Positions 1-11,430 of a stretch of DNA of 64,000 nt are shown piece by piece. The stretch comes from Deroplatys truncata (lineage: Eukaryota > Arthropoda > Insecta > Mantodea > Mantidae). The stretch lies in NCBI GenBank assembly GCA_030765065.1, contig CM060978.1:115425692-115489691 (forward strand), read 5' to 3'. Each line of letters starts with the position of its first letter. The stretch's first letter is position 1. Position numbers and translations under genes: made by a program. Below the pieces are notes generated by a model that saw only the letters and a program-made list of their open reading frames with translations, was not told the origin of the DNA and did not search any database.

Positions 1-415
1 AAACCATACTCTATTCCTCTAGCTCTGTCTAGCCTAACGCCTCTCTCGTTTACCTATGACTCTCACATAAACCATACTCTGCTCCTCGACCTCTGTCTAG
101 TCTAACTCCTCTCCTCGTTTTCCTATACCACTCATATAAACCATACATTACTCAGCCTCTGTCTAGCCTAACACCTCCCCTCGTTTTCCTATACCTCTCA
201 TATAAACTATACTCTACTCAGCCTCTGTCTAGCCTAGCACCTCCCCTCGTATTCCCTATCTTTCTCATATAAAGCGCACTCCTCCTCCTACCACTGTCTA
301 GCCTAGCGTCAGTCCTCGTATTCCCTATCTCGCCCATATAAACGCATTTTCCTCCTTGAACCGTCGCATCTAGCCTCGTTTTCCCTATCCTTTCCCATAT
401 AAACGCAAAAAACTG
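1..415. repeat. Minisatellite, about 68-base unit
   Basis: Six to seven degenerate copies of one unit begin near 1, 69, 136, 203, 269, 338 and 397. Each carries ATAAAC followed by GTCTAGCCTA and CTCGTTTTCCTAT-like blocks. Divergence rises towards the right end, and the array probably continues beyond the left edge of the window. The open frame on the minus strand across it is a by-product of the repeat. Confidence 0.85.
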
Positions 416-1484
416 CGCTCGATCTCTCCTATATATCCTACTCATATATTAAAGTTGTTTATTCTTCTTGTTTTTATTTTTCACCGGTTTTTGCTGTTCT
501 TCGAAGCTTTTGCCATTGTTTTTCAGGCAGTAGCCAGTTTTGAGTTGCATATACACAACCTGCAGATGACCCTTTCATCAGAGGAGCCAACGCTCGTTGG
601 ATTTGCGGGTGTCGGGATCTGAGGTTAGGAAGCACATTAACTACTAATTTCTGCCAGTTTCATGTTGCCAGCTTGCGGCTATAGAGAGCACTAGCGGCGT
701 TTTCATGACACGGCCGCCTAGAATAATCTCCAGAGTGAAGAGTCTAATATGCACAATATGGATCGTACCCGGGAATGAGAACGAGAAAGTTAAAAGTTGG
801 GCAAGTGTTCTTTCCCGTTCCCGGAGCCCGGGAAGGCTTCCCGTCAATTGTGAACGCTCTCATTTGAATACACGTATCTCAACTTTTTCGTTTTCGTTCT
901 CGTTGGTTGTGAACCAACCTTTAGAGTGATCCAAACGTAAACAAAAGATAACGTATCATTTCGCCATTCCCGCCAAGGGTATCGCTGAGTTGTCAGAAAC
1001 ACCTGGCAATTTAAGCGACGAAATGACAAGAGAGCATCACGATTTTTCTCGTAAATAACATGTATAACTTGCATAAGTTAACATAAACATTATTAAACAC
1101 AGATAAGAAAAGAAAGTAGATATTTAAGAAGTGGTTGTATAACAAAAGTAGAAAAATGGGTGTGTCATAACTTAGATTTTATTCCGACTCTGCAAGCGGC
1201 TCTCTTCCCTTCATATCCGAGTCATCAGTATCGGTGTTCATTCATTCATTTTTATTCAATAAATTTGGCCTGGTGCCGGTACATTAGGCCCGGCTTACAG
1301 GCATTAATTTACATAGATTATACTTTACATATTTTAAATTTGATGATTTTAGGTTTATACATAAAGATCCATACAGAGGCCAGCGTTAGGCCACCGAGAA
1401 CAATCTCAGTCTGTATTTTTTTTTTTTGGTTCATATTCTTCTTTGTTTTGAATTTTTTTTCTCTCTCTCTCAATATATACATAT

Positions 1485-1485
<1 letters not shown>
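416..1485. other. Stretch without recognisable gene
   Basis: No coding region, RNA gene or transposon end is recognised here, apart from an imperfect foldback at about 775-915. A T-tract at 1420-1428 and a CT-rich run at 1460-1470 lie next to the CA microsatellite. Confidence 0.5.
775..915. repeat. Imperfect foldback, possible MITE remnant
   Basis: The segment near 776-803 (GAGAACGAGAAAGTT followed by AAAAGTTG) pairs imperfectly with the segment near 881-905 (CAACTTTTTCG followed by TTTTCGTTCTCGTT). This gives a stem of about 24 bases around a loop of about 80. No target duplication was verified. It could be a small foldback element or chance. Confidence 0.3.
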
Positions 1486-1524
<39 letters not shown>

Positions 1525-1534
1525 GCACACACAC
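1486..1534. repeat. (CA)n microsatellite
   Basis: A nearly pure CA run with two interruptions. It produces spurious Thr-His and Val-Cys open frames on both strands. Confidence 0.95.
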
Positions 1535-1618
1535 CTGGCCATGCCTAACACGTTCCAGTTCAACCACCCCGACTCACACGAACTATCTACACTTCACTAC
1601 TTACACTTTGTACACTAT

Positions 1619-2050
1619 TTACAGTCCGCGGTTTTGCTGTGCGGCAGCGTGGCTCATGATGTTGTTGATGCGGCGATCGTAGGGGCCTCTGCCGTAAGAT
1701 GGTGCGGCCTGGGGCCTGATGGGATGGGCGCGCGCAGAGACGAGCCGAGAGTTACCTAGAAGTGCCATTCTTGCATGTTTTCTATGTTGCGGCTCGCCCC
1801 TGCCGATGCCGGAGATAAGGGAATTTGAATGTCTCTTGATGCGTGCCCATACAGAAGTTGCCCGTTTTGTGATTAATTCGGGAAGGAGTGGCATGGTTGC
1901 TTCACGGTGAAGGGTGCGGTTGTTGGTGAGGATGGGAGTTCTGAGGATTTTTCTTAGGGAGAGGTTTTGGATGGTTTGGAGCTGTTTTAGAAGGGAGTTG
2001 GAGGCGTTGGCCCAGGCTACGCAGGCGTGAAGAACCACACTGCTGCTGCT
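1619..2050 (-). pseudogene. 5'-truncated Jockey-like LINE, C-terminal end of the RT ORF
   Basis: The minus-strand translation shows the tail that follows the reverse transcriptase domain in Jockey-type LINE ORF2. It has a W-x-NAS motif, then KQLQTIQNLSLRKI, a run of the N-N-R-T-L-H type, a P-L-L-P-E-L-I-T-K-R-AT segment and a final ISGIGRG. The catalytic RT core and the endonuclease are absent, as expected for a 5'-truncated insertion. The frame is open and continues upstream into transposase-like sequence at 2050-2197, so one 192-codon ORF spans two unrelated mobile fragments. Jockey rather than another LINE clade is an inference from memory of the family. Confidence 0.6.
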
Positions 2051-2440
2051 TTGTTTATCAATGTTGATAGTAAGTCTAACAAGAGCGCTCAGTTTATCTA
2101 AATCCCAAAACAAATCCTCTTCTTTCAGAACGTGCTTTACTTTTTGCAGCAGTTTATCTATGGTAGGCGGTTCGTTTTTGAAAAAGAAATTGTGCACTAT
2201 TGTGTGCCGATTTCACAAACTCAACATATTCTTCCATAGCGTACTTCACACGTTTGCTTTTTTCCCCCGGGTGTTGTCACTTTCCTCCACTACTTTTTTC
2301 CTTTCGAGCACTGTTAATACTCGTAGCCGAAACACTGGTAAATTCCGAGTTAGCTTTACTATCTCCTTTATTGCGAGAGTCGAATACTTCAGAACTTCGA
2401 AAACACGTTTAAAACAGTTGTTTTCCCGCCGCTAGTTAAG
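2050..2440 (-). pseudogene. Remnant of a Tc1/mariner-like transposase, N-terminal region
   Basis: On the minus strand, fragments read KEIVKLT, then T-P-G-(G)KK-(R/A), then HNFFFKNEPPTIDKLL. The same series occurs on the plus strand at 18,237-18,500 (KEIVKLTSEF, TPGKKRKH, HNFFFK), and the DTPGKKHK element recurs at 15,400. These three places are therefore copies of one transposon family whose N-terminal half is helix-turn-helix-like. This copy has several frameshifts and stops and is truncated by the LINE fragment at about 2050. Confidence 0.6.
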
Positions 2441-3440
2441 GTTTGCCCGCTTTATGCTTAACATGTCTCCTTAGAAACAAACACGAGGTTCGTTACTGTC
2501 AGCCATGACAACAGAGCAAGCTGACTGCTCGCGCCTTGCCTTGTTTAACAACCGCTGAGTCAGGCGAAATGCATCTTGGGAATTGGAGTGCATCAATTTG
2601 AAACTTCGAAAACCTGTTTCATTAAGCCAGCAGTAATCACATTCAAGTCATAAGTATTCTTTTTTGTATAGTAAATGTTATTTATTACTGAACACATCCT
2701 CAAATTTAGACGGCTAACATTTAACTATTTTCTTTGCGCGCATTGCTATTGTGTTGTGCTTTACTGCACAGAGTCGTGCTAGTCACGTCACGTGACGTGA
2801 CTTATGATCGGGATCACACTATGGGTAAATGCAGTTTCTTTTGGGGGGAGGAGTAACAGCGCAGTCTTAGCGTCTCGACTGCCAACCTGGTGATGCGGTT
2901 AAACACTTAAACAAGGTCACAGAAAGAACTTAGAAATTCGAAGTCAGGAGTAGAATCAGCACTTACATAGACCAAGGACGTTATAATATATGGAAGAAGC
3001 TTATGAACAGCATGAATTTCATCGTCTACCAAAAAGTTTCTTCACTACACACAGGAGGGAAGAGAAGCATAGGAAGACCTCGGATTGAAGGGGAATGCCT
3101 TCTTACTTCAAGTCCCAACAATAAGTAAGCTGCAACAGACAACCTAGCAGCACGTAGAATACAAATGAAGGATCGGGGGGAAAGCAGGTAAGTCACTTTT
3201 TTTTCGAAATAGAGATATTGTTACAATTCACTTTAGTGATTATACGCATCTATTGAGAGGTCGGAAGTGCAAAAAAGCAGACGAGTCAGGAGAAATTAGC
3301 AGTCAAAGTTTGGCTGTAAGGGGAAATTACTAAGGAAGCCAAACGCAAAGACAAAAGAAGTAGGCGCCAATGGTGTCTCAGCTATCCAGTAGAGGTCGGA
3401 GGAAACAGTATCGAGGCGCCACTTTTGTTTTCTGTTTCCC
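2441..3440. other. Stretch without recognisable gene
   Basis: Nothing coding is recognised. A perfect 22-base palindrome with a central CACGTG lies at 2781-2802. An A/G-rich stretch at 2930-3420 has no convincing ORF. Confidence 0.5.
2781..2802. promoter_or_regulatory. Perfect 22-base palindrome containing CACGTG and CGTCA/TGACG
   Basis: AGTCACGTCA is followed directly by its own reverse complement with no spacer. The centre is an E-box (CACGTG), flanked by two CRE/ATF half sites. No gene start is visible nearby, so a regulatory role is speculation. Confidence 0.3.
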
Positions 3441-3523
3441 CTCATTTTCTTGACGTGTTGTTTGCGTTCATCCACGAGGTTATGGTTGTGTTGTGAGCTG
3501 TGCCGCGAGTGTCTGACAACAGT

Positions 3524-3603
3524 TATGGCTTCCAGCTCGGATGATCATGTAAACTGTCACAATGAAGCCAAAAAAACCAAAGATTACTGGACGGATGTCA
3601 CAG
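3524..3603 (+). other. Candidate short first coding exon with GTAAGC donor
   Basis: An ATG at 3524 opens a frame that begins MASSSDDHVN and ends WTDVT at a consensus donor, CAG then GTAAGC, at about 3603. Nothing similar is recognised and no downstream partner exon was found. It could be the first exon of a transposase gene of the neighbouring elements, of a host gene, or chance. Confidence 0.2.
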
Positions 3604-4320
3604 GTAAGCAACAAACAAACTTTCTACCCACAAACATGGTCCCCCTTGTCATTGTAAACCATTTGACTGCTACATCACGAGTGAAGCAGACAGGAAAGAA
3701 TTCAACAGTCTACAATTTCACAATGAACAAAATGGTTATTTTGGAGGCTTAATTACGCTTATGCCCGTGGCTCAAAGAAGGCCGGGGAAGGATCAAGTTG
3801 CCCAGTTTCGCGATGCTAGCTATGCTTAGAGTGTGCGCATTGGTCGAGAGGCATTGGCAGTTCAGGTATGTTGATGGATGGATGGATGGATGGATGGAGT
3901 GGAGTGGAGTGGAGTTTAAGGGCCCGTCGACAACTAGGTCAGTTGGGCCCCAGTATGTCGAAAACGTTTTGTGCAATGCATGGCATCAGCAAAAATAAAC
4001 TCTACTATCTGCAGAAAAGTTTGAAATCATTTGGATATGCACCTGTGGATAAAAGGGTTAACCCGTTACCTTGGATTTGGGTTATATTCTACCCCAGCCT
4101 CGCACACATGCTGCAATAATTGCTTTATCTGCCATCCAACACCGCAGCGCCTCTCACTACCTTCTATCAGTTGGTTGTTAATTGTTGAGAGTAACAGTTG
4201 TATTCTTGGAGGTAAATAATGATAAAATATACTGCTTTGATTTTGGGCTGGGTAGAATATACCCTAAATTCCTAGTTTAGGTTCCTACTTTCGAATTGGG
4301 TTATTTTTTTTCTTTTAGAT

Positions 4321-7120
4321 CCTGATCGATGCGGGTTGATGATCCAAAGTTTGATGATTGGGTCGATGCGGGTTGATGATCCAAAGTTTTGATTGGGTCG
4401 ATGCGCGTTGATGATCTAAAGTTTGACGATTGGGTACGGGATACTACAGATGCAGAAGAAAGTGAATTTAGTAACAATGATGGTAATTTAGATCCAATTT
4501 GGTATGTGATTTTTATTGTAATACAGAAACTGAAAGTGACGATAGTGATAGTGCAGATGAGGGGCCGTTAAAGAAAATGTGCTTTTCTCTGAATGTAGAG
4601 CATGATGCACCAATGGAAAATAATGAACGTGCACTTCATTACTATGGAAAAAAATGGATATAAATGCTGTAAAAAGGGATAGGCAACAAATATCTGAAAA
4701 AGGACAAACAATATCATTACACATTTGCCAGGGGCAGTTGTTGCAGGGAAAAGGCTTTCTCCAGATAGCACAGAGAAAGAAGCGGGAAGTAATTTTCTCA
4801 AATGAAATACTAATACAGGTAGTGGTGCATACCAACAGTAAGTTGCAAGAAGTGAGACATTCTAAAGTAGCCAAGCCAGACTGAATATAAAGAATTAAAT
4901 CTTGAAGAATTGAAAGCATTTATAGGACTTTTGTTCTTTTCAGCATATTTAAATAAAATGATGAAAGTTTAGAAGCAATGTTTGCAACAGATAGTACAGG
5001 TCGGAAGATATTTAGGTGTATAATGTCCTTGAAGCGTATGTTTGTAATTTTAGCTTGCTTTCGTTTCGATGATGCCAATACTAGGGCTGCCAGGAAAGAA
5101 TTTGATAGAACAGCAGCCATTTCATGGATAGTCCAGAAGTTTGTTGAAAACGCCAAGAAACGTATTCAAAAGGCGAATATGCATTCATAGATGAAATGCT
5201 CACTGGATTTCGACGTAGACGTAAATTTAGGATGCACATGCCGAAAAAGCCTAGAAAGTATGGTCTTAAAATGAAGAGTTTGAATGATGCAGGAGCAGAT
5301 TTTCTAATGGATACGTATATAGTGGAAAAGGCAACGATGGAGAAACTCTAACCAAAGAAGAAAAGCATCTGAACATTCCAACACAGGCTGTACTCAGAAT
5401 TTTCAAGTCTATTGCAGGAACTAATCGTAACATCACTGCCGATAAGGTTTTCATCAATCACCCCAATGAAGGAGCTACAAAAGAGGAATCTAACTTATGT
5501 AGGTGCCCTCAAAAGAAACAAACGTGAAATTCCAAAAGTGTTTCTACCTTCAGCAAAGAGAGAGTTACTTTCCTCCCACATGCGCCTAAAAAGAATAATG
5601 CTGTAATTTTTGTTTCCTCTATGCACCATGCAGCTCAAGTAACAGAGGAAACTACAAAAATCAGAAATCATTCTTTTTATATAGCACTAAGGTGAAGTGG
5701 ATGCTCTTGATGAGAAATGTACAGTATATTCCACCAGTCGCAGGACTCACAGATGACCTCTTATAGTTGTCTATGCTCTGTTGAACATTTCACTCGTGAA
5801 TTCATCAGTCATTTGACTATTCATCCACATCAGGAGAAAGTTCGACTTGACTTCATTAAGTCGCTGACAAAGCAGTTAACAGGACATCTTTCAAGAAGGA
5901 TGTTCAATAGCCATGTTACACGACAGATTCGAGTAATGATGCAGTAATTTGTATCACAAATTACTTAAATGTAAAGAATGATTGTAATATGAATATGTAT
6001 TTTTATGTGACATTGATTTGAGATGTTTGTTGATTGTAATTATTGTTGAGAAGTAAGTTTATACTGCCTTACTGAAACTGACAATAATAGCGTGCAATAA
6101 TGCAGCGAGGGGGTGAGCTGTTTATCATTATTAGAGACGAGGAAGTTACGTAATGTTGGCGCGTTTTTCTGTAGAAATTGCTGGAACATTATACCTAGAG
6201 CATATGTATTCATAATTTTTATTGGATATAAAAATAGACGCTAATGTTGGCGCGTTTTATTAGCCAATTGCAGCTCAGTTATAATCTTTAGGCATATCGG
6301 GGTGTAGGAGTATAAAAGGGCTAGGTTAGAGGTAGTGTCCGTCAGTTCACCGAAAATATTTGTATGCTACACGTCGCCTTCAGTCCAGCAGAAATATTTG
6401 TAAAGTATACGTCGGCTATCGATTCGCAAGTTACGCGTAGCAGAGTTAGGAAAATTCTCAAGTGTTGTAAAGTTAATTATACAAAAGGTTGAAGTACGCG
6501 AATTAAAAGTGATCAGTAAGAAGTTATTATAACAGTTTCAGTTTGAGGAGTGTCTAGAACAGCAGGAAATGTGATAGTGAATGTGTTCGACAATAAAAAG
6601 TGTAAAACAAATTCTTTCATCAGTGTTATCTTTGGATAATAGACTCCTTTCCGTTTACACAACCTGTATAAAGAGATGTGCTCGACCAAAAAGATCATAG
6701 CTAGCCGAAGGACAGTAAACCAAAATTAAATAAAATAACAGTAGCATTCTTTCAAACAAACACTAATACTGCCGCAAATTGCTAACACCAGATGGAGCTA
6801 CAAACCTAACAAAGAATCACGTCACAAAATGGCTTCACCACGCGGAGTAAACATATATACACAAACATTATAAGTAATACCGTCGCAAATTGGCTCCCAA
6901 ACGTGGGGCTAACAAAACAACCATAATGTTACTTCAGTAAGTATATCTGGTATCTTGAATAAGTCTTCCACTGACACTACTTTACTAAGTCCTCCTGACT
7001 TAAGATGTTCTAAATATTCTCGTGGCAACGACAAGAAAACAAAACAGAGTTGTTCTGCATGCAGGGCACCGGTATGTGGAGATTGTAGAAATTGTGTTTG
7101 TCAGAATTTCCTGAATTAGG
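4321..7120 (+). pseudogene. piggyBac transposase pseudogene, split by an insertion
   Basis: The fragments lie in the right order for a piggyBac transposase. A D/E-rich N-terminus lies around 4390-4570. The catalytic core is at 5185-5330, with FIDEML and then MPKKPRKYGLKM. LTYVGALKRNKREIP lies at 5491-5535, FLPSAKRELLSS at 5543-5578, and the end of the core at 5750-5945 (F-T-R-E-F, V-T-R-Q-I-R). After the inserted block, a cysteine cluster CSACRAPVCGDCRNCVC at about 7050-7103 corresponds to the C-terminal zinc-binding domain. Several frameshifts and stops interrupt each part. A 48-base direct repeat is present three times at 4327-4437 inside the N-terminal coding region. Confidence 0.8.
5950..6930 (+). 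repeat. LTR-like block inside the piggyBac element, followed by PBS-like units
   Basis: The block separates coding parts of the piggyBac transposase, so it is an insertion. It has features of an LTR: a repeated AATGTTGGCGCGTTTT upstream (near 6150 and 6243), a TATA-like GTATAAAAGGG at about 6310 and a polyadenylation signal AATAAA near 6592. Downstream, at about 6771, 6825 and 6884, lie three related units. The last, GGCTCCCAAACGTGGGGC, resembles a tRNA primer-binding site. CAGTAA occurs near both outer edges (about 5942 and 6936) and may be the duplication. No gag or pol was seen. Exact ends are uncertain. Confidence 0.5.
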
Positions 7121-7689
7121 TCTAAAAAAGTCTGGCACACTTTTTGTAACAATGGGGTTCCTGTCTATGATAATTTGTGTAGTATTCTTTATTATTTCAG
7201 ATTGTTAACGTTGTTTTGGTCAAAGATTATTCTTTGTGTTCCTATTTTGCGTTTCTTTAGGCTAAGATAAACTGTATTGAAGAACTTGTCAAAGTAACAA
7301 TGTGCTTTCGGAACAGCTTATGTTCACTCACAAACAATTAACTAATGTAATCCTAATGTTCAATATCGTCATAATTTATTTTTTAAGTTCATGAAATTGT
7401 CAAATACTATATGCATATTACTCAAAATAGCTATTTTTATGATTGAGTAGAAAATACCCCACATCCCAATTATGAGACAAAATAAACGTATCCCAGATTA
7501 CGGGTTAAGCGTTCTACAGAGCACAGACAACTAGATATGGCAATTGCGACTATGATAAAGAATGAGTAAAAGCTTCAGAGGCCGTCAGTCACTATAGCCT
7601 CAAGGATTCTAAGAAAACATACTCGCCAGAAGTTTTAAACATTAAGAAAATGTGCAGTCTTTTTAAAGAACTACACCCTACCACGACTG

Positions 7690-8360
7690 TCTTATGACAC
7701 ATATCGAGTGATTTTCAACACGAAATTTAATACTTCGTTTGGCTATCCTCGAGCAGACACTTGTGCAGAATACGATGAACACATAACAAAAGTTAAAACT
7801 TTGGCAATGGGGAATAATCAAACACAGATCCATTGTTTAGCGAAGATCAATATTCTTCACGCGAAAAAGGCTCAAGCATTTTATGACCTCGAACGGAAAA
7901 TTAAATTGGAGGCAAGAAAAAATGAAAAGAAGGTGGCTATCTGCATAGACTTTGTGAAAAATGTATCTCTGCCACATATAGTAACGTTTACTATAAACGA
8001 CAATTGTCTTTGTAGTCGTTCAATATCCATATTCTTGCAACGGGTCAATCAATATTTTATATCTATCCAGAATGTATTGCAAAAAAAGGCCGAACGAAGT
8101 GCCTTCATTCTTGTTTCACTTACTCGCTCATATCATCGATGAAGGCACTGAAGAACTCGCAATATGTTGCGATTCTGTAGGTGGTCAAAATAAAAACTAT
8201 ACTGTCTTCCCTTTCATTAATTATGTAACAAGCAATTCAATTTCTGGCCTGAAGGTCATCAAACTTCATTCCCCATACGTGGCCATTCGTACTTGGGAGT
8301 GTGATAAAAATGTCGGATTATGGAATGTAAAAGCATTTATGGAAACACCTTAAAATTTCA
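7690..8360 (+). pseudogene. Transposase relic with CDSVGGQNKNYTVF motif, family not assigned
   Basis: Two overlapping frames (7708-8142 and 8072-8353) together read a protein with F-N-T-K-F-N-(T)-S-F-GYPRADTC, then KAQAFYDLE, then F-CDSVGGQNKNYTVF, and finally a W-E-C-D-K-N-V-G-L motif. I recognise this order from a transposase-like family common in arthropod and cnidarian genomes but cannot name the superfamily with confidence. A frameshift near 8090 joins the two halves, and the 5' part before 7700 is degraded. It directly follows the right TTAA of the piggyBac element. Confidence 0.5.
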
Positions 8361-10770
8361 AAGAAATGGTTAAAGCATCCAGGTGTAAACCATACCCTTT
8401 CACTGTGGTCAGCGTTACCCAACAAATGGTGCTAGAGTGGAAGACAAGGTTGGACTCAAAAAGTACGCTGTAAAATTCCCTTTCAAAACGCAGCCTGTTA
8501 AAGTATTACCTTCTGCATCCAGCTAAAGCTGTATGCTGCAATATCGCACGACTTACAATGAAAAAATGCAAACGGGGATTATAAGAGCACCACGACAAGA
8601 TAAATCATTGGAGGATGGGCTTTTGAACGTCTCCACTCCAGCTTATAATGGTGTTTAACTTCCATTTAGATATTTGCCGTTCTTTATTCTAGGTCTCCTG
8701 CCGATTTCCAAGCCAAAACTTAAATATACACAAGTCGGATGAAGTTTTGGAGTTCTCAAGCCGTCAAGTTCTCAGTCAACTGTCCCAAGACTAGGTGATG
8801 TGAGTCTGTTCCAATTGTCTTATCTGTTTTTTTCTACTTCAATACGGTCCTGTGATATGGTTTCGTGGAATTATAACATTCTGGGGATAAACTGGATGCC
8901 AAAACTCTGTTTCCACATTTTCTGAACCCAAGTTCTTTTTTCTCCCCGAAAACCCAAATTATTTTATGTGCAGATATACGGATGTCATAACAATTTGAAC
9001 ATTCAAATTGCCTTTTCTGAAGTTTCAAAAACAGACTTTATTTCCGACCCTTCAAATGAAATTCTCTTGCACTGCGGCGGAAGGAGTCCAAATGCCATCA
9101 AGAATCACCTACCCCCCCCCCCACACCTGAATAATTCTATACAATATTTATCTTATCTTTTTGCAGTCAGATAAAAGTTAAGATTAACACAGTTTGATAC
9201 TACTGGGAGAAACTGAAGTGTTTTATTTATAAACACAATATTTTATCTCTAAGTGGCGCTATAGGTGGTTTCATGCCACCGTTGAACAAAATCTCCCTAC
9301 AAAATGCCCAACGGTTCTGGAATATCATCCCTCGTCAACGAAAATCCATAGTTCTAAGCATTTATCAAAACATTTTCTCTTTTCCAAAGGAACGCTCATC
9401 TTTTGAGGGCCCTCCCCCCCATGATAGGTTTATGCCTTACCCAGTACAGCAGTTAATAAACAGTTTCCTAAAGCAATACTTCTACTATTCGAATTTTACT
9501 ATTTGAATTTGAATCCTGTTTTGTGGTAGAAAATTATACACTTTCTGATGATTTGTTGGAAACTCTGTTTAGGCCTTATTTACAAGCCCTTATCTGAACT
9601 TGTTTCTATGAACACAGTGGATCAATAATATTTATCTTTTAAGAAACAATTACGGTGGCAGTTTTAAGAGATACACTGTATGCCTATTTTATGTTCTTCG
9701 CCTGGAATATACGATAGCACCGTGGGGATTTTTTGTACCTATGTCGCAGGCCTTGCAACAATGCAAAACTTGTAACATTCGAAATCGTCATTTAGCAAAT
9801 ACTAAACTTAAATGTGTACTACCTACATTACTTTTAAAACATAATTGAGTCAGCATAAAATAAAGCAATTGAGGTAACTTGGAGCCGATTTAGGACCTTA
9901 TCGCCACTCCTATTTCACGTATTGTATCAATTAACATCCTGTGAGTTATTGGACGGCATGGCTTTCAAAGTAATTAATATCGTTTTATAAAGGTTTAATG
10001 CCTATGATTAAGAAACGTGCTGAAGGGCAAAACATAATATACCTAAAAATGCTCTCTTGAAAAAGGAAATATTAGATTACCATTGAGTACAGGAAAAGGT
10101 TGGGCATATTCGCTCTCGAGGTTTGTAAAAAGCACACACATTCTCTGTCACCTTGCCTTACTTGCCTGCCCTAACCGTGGCACGGATTGGTTGGCGGATT
10201 GGGCGAATTTGTCCAGGCTTGATAAGACAGCTGATTCATAAGGTTTCAACTTGCAGCACTCAACTTAGAAAATAAATGCAATTACTTTCTAAAGCATTTT
10301 ACGTCAACAAAATTCACACTGACTACTATCAAATTAACTACCCAACATTTCTTTTTTCCAGTTCTTCCCCTATCTCTGTTCTTTTCTTCTCAGTTTCATC
10401 CCTTCTTCCAAAGCTTTTCAACTGAAGCTGCGAAAATTAATCTAGTAAAAGAAGGTAGTACATTTCCTTTAGCAAGAATCACTTTACCGTTAATTTTCGG
10501 CGAATTCTTACAATGCAAAAGAACTAAAACCTAGTGTTTCATTGCGGTTTTGTCCTTTTCCTGCCTTGGTTTCCATTGCTTGGCGCAGAAAACAAAAAGC
10601 TTCCACTGCAGTTTACAACTTTCTTCTTAAACCATCAAGTATGCGTAACGAAAGTGCTGCGATAAGTACTGTGAACAATCTTTTGGGGTCTGGATAAAGA
10701 AAAAACTGACACAAAAGCGTTTTATGCAGGAAGACGCAAAGAACTTTTGGTCCGGGATAACTATCCATTA
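8361..10770. other. Stretch without recognisable gene
   Basis: Short open frames at 8834-9506 show no recognisable motif. C-runs occur at 9112-9122 and 9414-9420. No terminal repeats were found. Confidence 0.45.
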
Positions 10771-10849
10771 AAGACCACACTACTTAAATTTCATGTCTTG
10801 CCCCAAGGCAACTGAGGAGGAAAATGTTATCAACAATGTTAAGTAAAAT

Positions 10850-11430
10850 AACTTAAGAGATGAAAAGTTACATTTGAATTTTAAGCTACAAATGAATAAA
10901 ACAAATGTATTATGAGCTTCAAATCGATTGCAAAAATAATTGATTTCGTGTTTTCTTTGGGTCATTTTCAAAATGTGGGGCACGACACTCAAATAGACTG
11001 CGCGAAAGATAAGAAAGGCAGCAGAGAGCATATATTGAGTGCTTTAATGAGATCTACATTTTTTGTGTAATTAGATTCTGTGTATCTCTTACGGTTTACC
11101 AGTTATGCAAAAATTGTACAGAATGAAAAGGACTTCAGTGGCTATTCCCGGAAAATTCAAAATCAAAGCTGTTAGAGCCATTTTTGAGAAACTGAAAATT
11201 TTCCATGTAAAGGTTTGGGTAGGGGGGTTTCCTTGAAAATCCCATCCTGGAAGAAGCTGAACTTAAATGCCAAATTTGGTTTTTAACAGACTTTTCGTTA
11301 TGCTGTTCACACACACTTACACACGTGGACCTTTTGGAGGGTGGGGTTTCACGGGGCCTCAAAAATATATTTCCGACAAAATCTGACATGGAATTTTTGG
11401 GTGGAATACAATACTTTATGTGCGTAATAG
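10850..11430 (+). repeat. Dispersed repeat R1, copy a
   Basis: Shares ordered blocks with the other R1 copies: ATGAGATCTACATTTTTTG (11,047), then CTCTTACGGTTTACCAGTTA (11,087), TCCCGGAAAATTCAA, GAAACTGAAAATTTTCC, and TTTTTGGGTGGAATACAATA at the 3' end. There is no credible coding capacity. The (CA)-rich stretch near 11,311 matches the microsatellite inside copy c. Confidence 0.6.

Larger units (their letters stand above)
4062..7504 (+). mobile_element. piggyBac-type DNA transposon, decayed, with TTAA ends
   Basis: The left end reads TTAA then CCCGTTACCTTGGAT. The right end reads ATCCCAGATTACGGG then TTAA. The terminal repeats therefore start with CCC and are flanked by the TTAA target duplication (4058-4061 and 7505-7508), which is diagnostic of piggyBac. 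The element is 3,443 bases long, including an LTR-like insertion of roughly 1 kb at about 5,950-6,930 that separates the catalytic part of the transposase from its cysteine-rich tail. The transposase is heavily frameshifted, so this copy is not autonomous. Confidence 0.85.

Noticed and set aside
1160..1759. 199-codon plus-strand ORF
   Set aside because: It runs through a CA microsatellite and the antisense of the LINE fragment; composition is not protein-like.
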